Assembly: GCA_001871075.1 (NCBI GenBank)
Contig: MNUP01000114.1
Location: forward strand, 1-11,324
DNA length: 11,324 nucleotides
Reading direction: 5' to 3'
From: Candidatus Desantisbacteria bacterium CG1_02_49_89
Lineage (GTDB): Bacteria > Desantisbacteria > UBA1551
The position numbers and the translations under genes are program-made. This document shows positions 7,274-11,324 of the stretch, one piece after another. The notes below the pieces were generated by a model. That model did not search any database. It saw only the letters and a list, made by a program, of their open reading frames with translations, and had not been told where the DNA came from. How positions within the stretch are numbered: the stretch's first letter is position 1; each line of letters starts with the position of its first letter.

Positions 7274-8893
7274 ATGAAAAAGAAGATCATGGACCCGGAA
7301 GAAGAGCTGGCCAGGGCAAAAGGGGAGCTTAAAATTTTCCACTGGCTGAGCAGGTCATGCAGTTCCGATGTCAGCATGGACGAGCTGCTTGATAAGTTCA
7401 CTGACCTCCTGCTGGAAGTTATGAAAGTAGAGGCGGGTTCCATACTGCTGCAAAGGGACAGCAGGCTCTTTTTCAAGGTCGCGAAAGGAAAGAAGGCAAA
7501 GCCGTTAAAAGAGACAGCTGTAAAACACGGCGAGGGCATAGTGGGATGGGTGGTGAAAACCGGGAAATCCGTGATCGTCCGGGATGTCAGGAAAGACAGG
7601 CGTTTTACCACTAAATTCGACGAAATTACGGGTTTCAAAACAAAGTCAATACTGGCGGTTCCGCTGAAAATGAAAGGCAGGATAATGGGGGCTATTGAGA
7701 TACTTAACCCGGCCAGGGAGCCTTTTTCCGGCGGCTCGCTTGAATTCCTGGAAAGCCTCGCATCACAGGTTGTTATAGCCATAGAAAACGTGTACCTCCT
7801 TGAAGAAACAAAGGAAAGATTCTCGGAGATGAACGCCCTTTTTGACGTCAGCCACATCATTACTTCCAGCATTGCCCAGGAAACGCTTTTGAATTCCATA
7901 ATGAGATCGGCTACCAACATGCTTGAGGTTGAAGCCATATCCCTGCTTCTGGTTGACGGGCTCACGAATGAGCTTGTTTTTAAGGTCGCGCTTGGCGAAA
8001 AAGGCCGGAAGATAAAGGAATTCAGGATCCCGATAGACGAAACAAGCATTGCCGGATGGGTCGCGAAGAACGGCAAGCCCATCATAGTAAACGACGTCAT
8101 GGAGGATACCAGGTTCAACCCGCACTACGGCCAGAAAGTCGATTTCCGGACCAAATCCATACTCTGCGTGCCGCTGAAGATAAAGGACAGGATCATTGGC
8201 GTTGCCGAGGCAATAAACAAAAAGGATGACGAAAGATTTGATTCCAGGGACCAGGACCTGTTCGCCACTGTGGCAAACCAGATCGCGATGGCCAGCGAGA
8301 ACACGAAGCTCAACCAGGACCTGGAGATCATGCTTTTCGGCACGGTCGCCTCTCTGGTAACTGCGATCGAAGCCAAGGATACATACACGAAAGGCCATTC
8401 GGAAAGGGTCACGGAATATGCGCTGATGTTGGGAAGGGCGCTGAAGTTGTCGGAAGATGAGCTGGTCATACTGCGCCTCTCAAGCCTTCTGCACGATATA
8501 GGAAAGATCGGGGTGATGGAAGGTGTGCTCAGCAAGAAGGACCCGCTTACCGAAGAAGAGTGGAAGAGCATCAGGCAGCATCCGGCTACCGGGGCGAAGA
8601 TACTTGAACCCGTTAAGCAGATATCCAACATTATTCCTTTCATACTGCACCATCACGAAAGATACGACGGCAAAGGTTACCCGGACTGCATGTCAGGGGA
8701 AGGCATCCCTCTTTTTTCCAGGATCATCGCGATAGGGGACACATTCGACGCGATGACGTCAGACCGCCCGTACAGGAAAGGGCTTTCAGCGCAGATAGCG
8801 CTGGGAGAAATAGAGAAGAACAGGGGAACCCAGTTCGACCCGCACCTTGCCGAAGTTTTTATCCAGACCTACAGGGGGAGCAATGAGTTATGA
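7274..8893 (+). CDS. GAF-GAF-HD-GYP cyclic-di-GMP phosphodiesterase
   Basis: This 539-residue cytoplasmic protein has two sensory GAF domains (about 28-165 and 197-338) and an HD-GYP domain (about 350-535), the family that hydrolyses c-di-GMP to pGpG or GMP. The metal ligands and signature are all present: H375 in KGHS, H407-D408 with K411 in LLHDIGKIG, H436 in RQHP, H460-H461, the HHERYDGKGYP signature at 460-470, and the later GDTFDAMTSDRPYR. It should therefore be catalytically competent. GAF2 carries N315-K316, F322, D326-Q327. This fits the NKFDE motif of cyclic-nucleotide-binding GAF domains except for Q in place of the last E. GAF1 has NP instead of NK. There is no membrane segment and no receiver domain, so the input is probably a small molecule. 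ATG 7274 has AGGA nine bases upstream. The 3' end overlaps the next gene by 11 bases. Confidence 0.92.
   Translation: MKKKIMDPEEELARAKGELKIFHWLSRSCSSDVSMDELLDKFTDLLLEVMKVEAGSILLQRDSRLFFKVAKGKKAKPLKETAVKHGEGIVGWVVKTGKSVIVRDVRKDRRFTTKFDEITGFKTKSILAVPLKMKGRIMGAIEILNPAREPFSGGSLEFLESLASQVVIAIENVYLLEETKERFSEMNALFDVSHIITSSIAQETLLNSIMRSATNMLEVEAISLLLVDGLTNELVFKVALGEKGRKIKEFRIPIDETSIAGWVAKNGKPIIVNDVMEDTRFNPHYGQKVDFRTKSILCVPLKIKDRIIGVAEAINKKDDERFDSRDQDLFATVANQIAMASENTKLNQDLEIMLFGTVASLVTAIEAKDTYTKGHSERVTEYALMLGRALKLSEDELVILRLSSLLHDIGKIGVMEGVLSKKDPLTEEEWKSIRQHPATGAKILEPVKQISNIIPFILHHHERYDGKGYPDCMSGEGIPLFSRIIAIGDTFDAMTSDRPYRKGLSAQIALGEIEKNRGTQFDPHLAEVFIQTYRGSNEL
8873..8878 (+). promoter_or_regulatory. Ribosome binding site inside the HD-GYP gene
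   Basis: AGGGGG at 8873-8878 precedes ATG 8883 by four bases. The reading frame could be extended to ATG 8847, but that would add twelve residues encoded entirely within the HD-GYP gene. The 8883 start gives MSYESFYHLRELPF, close to the usual ExeA-family opening. Confidence 0.65.
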
Positions 8894-9905
8894 ATCCTTT
8901 TACCATCTAAGGGAGCTTCCGTTTGCCAGCACCGTTGACCTAAGGTTCTATTTTGAGACCGATCAGTGTAAGGACGCTATTGCAAGGCTGAAGCACGCGA
9001 TAGAAGAAGGCGTAGGCCTGGGGGTTGTTATCGGAGAGATGGGCATGGGCAAAACAACCCTTGCGAAAAGGATGTTCGACGAAGCGCAGTCCCCGTCCTA
9101 CAAACCGGTGTTCCTTACGATCATACACCGTTCGGTCACTGCCAGCTGGCTTCTTAAGAAAATCGCCCTGCAAATGGACATATCATCCCTTCCGGATGAA
9201 AAATTCCTGCTGGTCGACCGCATTTACAACAGGCTCTGCGAACTCAGCGACGAGGGCATGAAAACCGTCGTATTCGTCGACGAGGCGAACATGCTGCAGG
9301 CAAAGGAGCTGCTTGAGGAATTCAGGGTGCTTATAAACCTGGAATTAAACGGTAAGAAGCTCATAAATTTCATTTTTTTCGGGTTGCCGGAAATAGATGA
9401 ATACCTTAAATTAGACGAGCACCTGCGCCAGAGGGTTGCTTCCAGGATAGTTTTGAAACCCATAGATCTGCAGTCCACCGCAGGTTACATCGGCTACAGG
9501 CTGGGCATTGCCGGGACCAACAGGAAGATCTTCACCGAGGGAGCCATAGCGCTCACCCACCATTATTCCAGGGGCATACCGCGTCTGATAAACACCCTCT
9601 GCGATAACGCTCTGCTTGAGACGTACCTCAAAAGGCAGGGCCTGATAGACGAAAAAACCATAGAGTGGGTTGCGGTCGAGATAGGCCTTAAAGAGGAAAA
9701 AGAAGTTGTGTTCAGAGAGCGCAAGCCTTTCGGCGAGATACTGATCGATGACAAACTGATAACAAAAACGCAGCTGGACAAGGCGCTTGAATATCAGAAA
9801 GAGGAAAGCATAACACTTGGCCAGGCGCTGGTGAAGCTGGATTACGTGCCCAAGGACACCATGATAGCGTACCTTAAGAAATACTATAAAACCGCATACC
9901 TTTAA
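8883..9905 (+). CDS. ExeA-like AAA ATPase with C-terminal MshEN-type domain
   Basis: This 340-residue cytoplasmic ATPase is of the ExeA/GspA type, which assists assembly or regulation of secretion and pilus machines. It opens with the family's Y-x-x-F/L-x-x-x-PF phrase (YHLRELPF). It has Walker A G51-E-M-G-M-G-K57-T58, Walker B V129-V-F-V-D133-E134-A, a sensor-like FFGLPE, and LRQRVASRI, where an arginine finger is expected. No peptidoglycan-binding domain or membrane helix is present, unlike ExeA itself. Instead, residues about 280-340 look like MshEN, the N-terminal domain of GspE/PilB-type ATPases. Two motifs are spaced 29 residues apart, counted from G284 (FGEILIDDKLITKTQLDKAL) to G313 (LGQALVKLDYV), which matches the 24-residue motif plus 5-residue linker of c-di-GMP-binding MshEN. 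The first-motif Arg is replaced by Pro 282, with R280 nearby. The gene overlaps the HD-GYP gene by 11 bases, implying coupled translation. Confidence 0.82.
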   Translation: MSYESFYHLRELPFASTVDLRFYFETDQCKDAIARLKHAIEEGVGLGVVIGEMGMGKTTLAKRMFDEAQSPSYKPVFLTIIHRSVTASWLLKKIALQMDISSLPDEKFLLVDRIYNRLCELSDEGMKTVVFVDEANMLQAKELLEEFRVLINLELNGKKLINFIFFGLPEIDEYLKLDEHLRQRVASRIVLKPIDLQSTAGYIGYRLGIAGTNRKIFTEGAIALTHHYSRGIPRLINTLCDNALLETYLKRQGLIDEKTIEWVAVEIGLKEEKEVVFRERKPFGEILIDDKLITKTQLDKALEYQKEESITLGQALVKLDYVPKDTMIAYLKKYYKTAYL

Positions 9906-9910
9906 ATACA

Positions 9911-9938
9911 GTGGTCAGCGGTGAGTGGTTAGTGGTCC
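9911..9938. repeat. 7-bp tandem array, four copies, consensus GTGGTYA
   Basis: Four contiguous heptamers in exact register: GTGGTCA (9911-9917), GCGGTGA (9918-9924), GTGGTTA (9925-9931) and GTGGTCC (9932-9938). It begins five bases after the ATPase stop and runs into the hairpin at 9935-9970. One further GCGGTGA unit lies alone at 9980-9986. Confidence 0.65.
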
Positions 9939-9989
9939 CCCTGCTTTCTCATGAAAGCAAGAAGGGGGACTCGCTTTATGCGGTGAGTG
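9918..9989. repeat. 10-bp direct repeats flanking a hairpin
   Basis: GCGGTGAGTG occurs at 9918-9927 and 9980-9989, bracketing the hairpin 9935-9970. The arrangement resembles a target duplication around a small palindromic insertion, but the left copy is also part of the heptamer array, so the resemblance may be accidental. Confidence 0.5.
9935..9970. repeat. Strong 14-bp hairpin upstream of grpE
   Basis: GTCCCCC (9935-9941) pairs with GGGGGAC (9964-9970), and TGCTTTC (9942-9948) pairs with GAAAGCA (9953-9959), around loop TCAT. The only flaw is a one-sided bulge AGAA (9960-9963). No T-run follows, so an intrinsic terminator is doubtful. In RNA it would separate the ATPase and grpE messages or protect a 3' end. 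It is not a CIRCE element. Confidence 0.65.
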
Positions 9990-9996
9990 AAAGGCA

Positions 9997-10506
9997 ATGA
10001 ACGAAAAAACAGAAGAAAAAATCGGGGATAATGAGCAGCTGCGCAGGGAAATAGAGGAAAAGAGCGCGCTGTGCAAAGAGTACCTGGACCACCTTGTGCG
10101 TCTTAAGGCGGAATTCGAGAATTTTAAAAAACGGGCTGACAAAGAAAAGCTTGAATATGTGAAATTCTCAAACGCCGACCTTATACGGCAGGTGCTGCCT
10201 GTCATTGAGAGCCTTGAGATGGGATTGGGGGCGGCTAAGAGCCTGCCGGGCGCTCAGGAGCTTGTTAAAGGCCTTGAGATGGTGGTTTCAGAACTGCAGG
10301 AGATCCTGGAAAGTAACGGCTTGACGAGGATAGAGACAAAAGGCAGGCTTTTTGACCCCCACGTTCATGAGGTAGTAGAACACGTTGAGGTATCTTCGAG
10401 CGCCGCTGAAAATGAGATCATAGAAGAAGTAAAGGCAGGATACATCCTTTACGGCAGGGTCCTGTGCCCCGCCCTTGTCAAGATTGCGAAAAAGGTTAAA
10501 AGTTAA
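9997..10506 (+). CDS. grpE: GrpE, nucleotide exchange factor of DnaK
   Basis: This 169-residue cytoplasmic cochaperone releases ADP from DnaK so that substrate can leave and ATP rebind. The N-terminal half (about 9-60) is a charged coiled-coil helix of the kind that forms the GrpE dimer stalk, including RLKAEFENFKKRADKEK. The C-terminal beta domain has L118-F-D-P-H-V-H-E125 and G148-Y-I-L-Y-G-R154-V-L-C157-P-A159, the family signature. C157 stands where most members have Arg (LRPA). Length is slightly short but normal. AAGG lies just before ATG 9997. The last codons (KKVKS) and the stop are part of a 7-bp repeat array. dnaJ follows after 182 bases of repeats, and dnaK is not between them. No CIRCE operator is visible upstream. 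Confidence 0.93.
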   Translation: MNEKTEEKIGDNEQLRREIEEKSALCKEYLDHLVRLKAEFENFKKRADKEKLEYVKFSNADLIRQVLPVIESLEMGLGAAKSLPGAQELVKGLEMVVSELQEILESNGLTRIETKGRLFDPHVHEVVEHVEVSSSAAENEIIEEVKAGYILYGRVLCPALVKIAKKVKS

Positions 10507-10533
10507 AGGTTGAAGGTTAAAAGCCAAAAGATT
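10492..10533. repeat. 7-bp tandem array, six copies, running into the grpE 3' end
   Basis: Heptamers AAGGTTA (10492-10498), AAAGTTA (10499-10505), AAGGTTG (10506-10512), AAGGTTA (10513-10519), AAAGCCA (10520-10526) and AAAGATT (10527-10533) are contiguous, with consensus AARGTTA; the last two are diverged. The first two units encode the C-terminal residues of GrpE and most of its TAA stop. Confidence 0.65.
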
Positions 10534-10535
10534 AC

Positions 10536-10569
10536 CACGAAAACACGAAAGTATCACGAAAGCACGAAA
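10536..10569. repeat. CACGAAA repeated four times
   Basis: CACGAAA occurs at 10536-10542, 10544-10550, 10555-10561 and 10563-10569. Start-to-start spacing is 8, 11 and 8 bases, so it is two octamer pairs separated by three extra bases. It directly follows the AARGTTA array. Confidence 0.65.
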
Positions 10570-10583
10570 ATTTATTATCTTGC

Positions 10584-10611
10584 TAATGACAAATGACTAT
10601 TGACTAATGAC
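10584..10611. repeat. 7-bp tandem array, four copies, consensus TAATGAC
   Basis: Contiguous heptamers TAATGAC (10584-10590), AAATGAC (10591-10597), TATTGAC (10598-10604) and TAATGAC (10605-10611) keep TGAC at exactly every seventh base. Read on the minus strand the unit is GTCATTA, which matches GTGGTTA of the array at 9911-9938 at five of seven positions. Confidence 0.65.
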
Positions 10612-10622
10612 TGCTTTTAAAA

Positions 10623-10678
10623 CACCGTAATCATCTTCAATAATCACTGTAATCATCAGTTAGAAATCACCGTAATCA
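10623..10678. repeat. 11-bp repeat, three copies spaced 22-23 bases
   Basis: CACCGTAATCA (10623-10633), CACTGTAATCA (10645-10655) and CACCGTAATCA (10668-10678) differ at one base only. The start-to-start distance is 22 and 23 bases, about two helical turns, so a protein could read them on one face of the DNA. The last copy ends ten bases before the dnaJ start, which lacks a visible ribosome binding site. Confidence 0.65.
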
Positions 10679-10688
10679 AAATAGTTAA

Positions 10689-11324
10689 ATGGAAAAAAGA
10701 GACTACTACGAAATACTGGGATTAAAGAAAGGCGCTTCTAAGGACGAGATAAAGGACGCATACAGGAAGCTCGCGCTTCTGTGGCACCCGGACAGGGTTG
10801 CCCCGGAAAAGAAAAAGGAAGCCGAGGAGAAGTTTAAGGAAATATCCGAGGCGTACGCGGTGCTTTCCGACGATACCAAAAGGCAGCAGTATGACCAGTT
10901 CGGCCATTCGGGCATAGACAGCCGTTATACAACCGATGACATTTTCAGGAACGCTGATTTCAGTGAGATTTTCGAAAATTTCGGGGTCGGCGATATGTTC
11001 GGGGACAGCGTCTTCGGCGATATTTTCGGAGCCAGGAAAAGAGGCGGGTACCGGCTTAAAGGCCAGGACCTTGAATACCACCTGAGGATTTCCTTAAGAG
11101 AAGCAGCTTCCGGCAAGGAAATGCCGGTAACCATCAGCCACCACGAGTTGTGCCCGACCTGCAGGGGTGACGGTATTAAACCCGGGACCAAAAAGAAGAC
11201 CTGTACTCAATGCCGCGGTTCAGGGGAGGTCAGGTACGCGCAGGGATTTTTCAGTATTTCCCAGCCCTGCCCGCGGTGCAGGGGAACAGGCGAAATAGTA
11301 GAGTTTCCATGCGCTGAATGCCGC
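10689..11324 (+). CDS. dnaJ: DnaJ chaperone (partial, 3' end beyond window)
   Basis: The first 212 residues of DnaJ are present and the frame is open to the window edge. DnaJ delivers unfolded protein to DnaK and stimulates its ATPase. The J domain (about 5-70) opens with [23 protein letters not shown] and has the catalytic H33-P34-D35 in the loop after WH. A short G/F-type region follows at about 72-120, rich in Phe, Gly and Asp with repeated GDMF/GDIF. The zinc-finger domain begins at C155-P-T-C158-R-G-D-G, followed by [16 protein letters not shown] and the start of the fourth motif C208-A-E-C211-R212. This is therefore a type I DnaJ and not a J-only protein. There is no clear Shine-Dalgarno before ATG 10689; the region is AT-rich and preceded by the CACCGTAATCA repeats. 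Confidence 0.93.
   Translation, partial: MEKRDYYEILGLKKGASKDEIKDAYRKLALLWHPDRVAPEKKKEAEEKFKEISEAYAVLSDDTKRQQYDQFGHSGIDSRYTTDDIFRNADFSEIFENFGVGDMFGDSVFGDIFGARKRGGYRLKGQDLEYHLRISLREAASGKEMPVTISHHELCPTCRGDGIKPGTKKKTCTQCRGSGEVRYAQGFFSISQPCPRCRGTGEIVEFPCAECR

Noticed and set aside
7183-8118. Long minus-strand open frame (311 codons) opposite the GAF domains
   Set aside because: It is Ser/Thr-rich with no domain, and lies antisense to a well-supported GAF-GAF-HD-GYP protein.
9935-9970. Intrinsic terminator after the ATPase gene
   Set aside because: The stem is strong, but no T-run follows. The hairpins at 81-98, 3050-3082 and 6443-6460 fail in the same way.
9906-9996. CIRCE operator before grpE
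   Set aside because: The TTAGCACTC-N9-GAGTGCTAA pattern is absent; the inverted repeat present has a different sequence and spacing.
10536-10678. CRISPR array
   Set aside because: Units are only 7-11 bp, spacers are repeat-like or absent, and there are no cas genes in the window.

Overview
The window is an all-plus-strand stretch of a bacterial chromosome of moderate GC. It has eight complete genes and one gene cut off by the right edge. Arg is very often AGG and Ile often ATA. The envelope is of Gram-negative type: a signal-peptide beta-barrel ending in an aromatic residue, an ArnT-like lipid-linked sugar transferase and an ExeA-like ATPase. Gene mix, codon habits and repeat-laden gaps resemble uncultured lineages such as Omnitrophota, but no gene here fixes the taxonomy.

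Layout: (1) 1-144 is a leader with an 8-bp tandem repeat and a short hairpin. (2) 145-3030 is an envelope pair, an outer-membrane barrel protein followed by a GT39/ArnT-like glycosyltransferase. (3) 3148-6412 is a CHASE2 adenylate cyclase followed after one base by a DUF2254-like membrane protein. (4) 6548-9905 holds a DUF3307 membrane protein, a GAF-GAF-HD-GYP phosphodiesterase, and an ExeA-like AAA ATPase whose start overlaps the HD-GYP gene and whose C-terminus looks like a c-di-GMP-binding MshEN domain. (5) 9997-11324 is grpE then dnaJ (partial), with no dnaK between them.

How the genes may work together: the middle of the window looks like a second-messenger module. It contains an enzyme predicted to make cAMP, an enzyme predicted to destroy c-di-GMP whose second GAF carries a near-complete NKFDE motif, and an ATPase that may read c-di-GMP and act on a secretion or pilus machine. 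The separate domain calls are solid; the wiring is inference.

The least expected structure is between the genes. Nearly every non-coupled gap carries short tandem repeats of differing sequence, and several arrays share an exact 7-bp period (6494-6528, 9911-9938, 10492-10533, 10584-10611). One array runs into grpE and supplies its last codons and stop. They recall the heptanucleotide STRR repeats of cyanobacteria.
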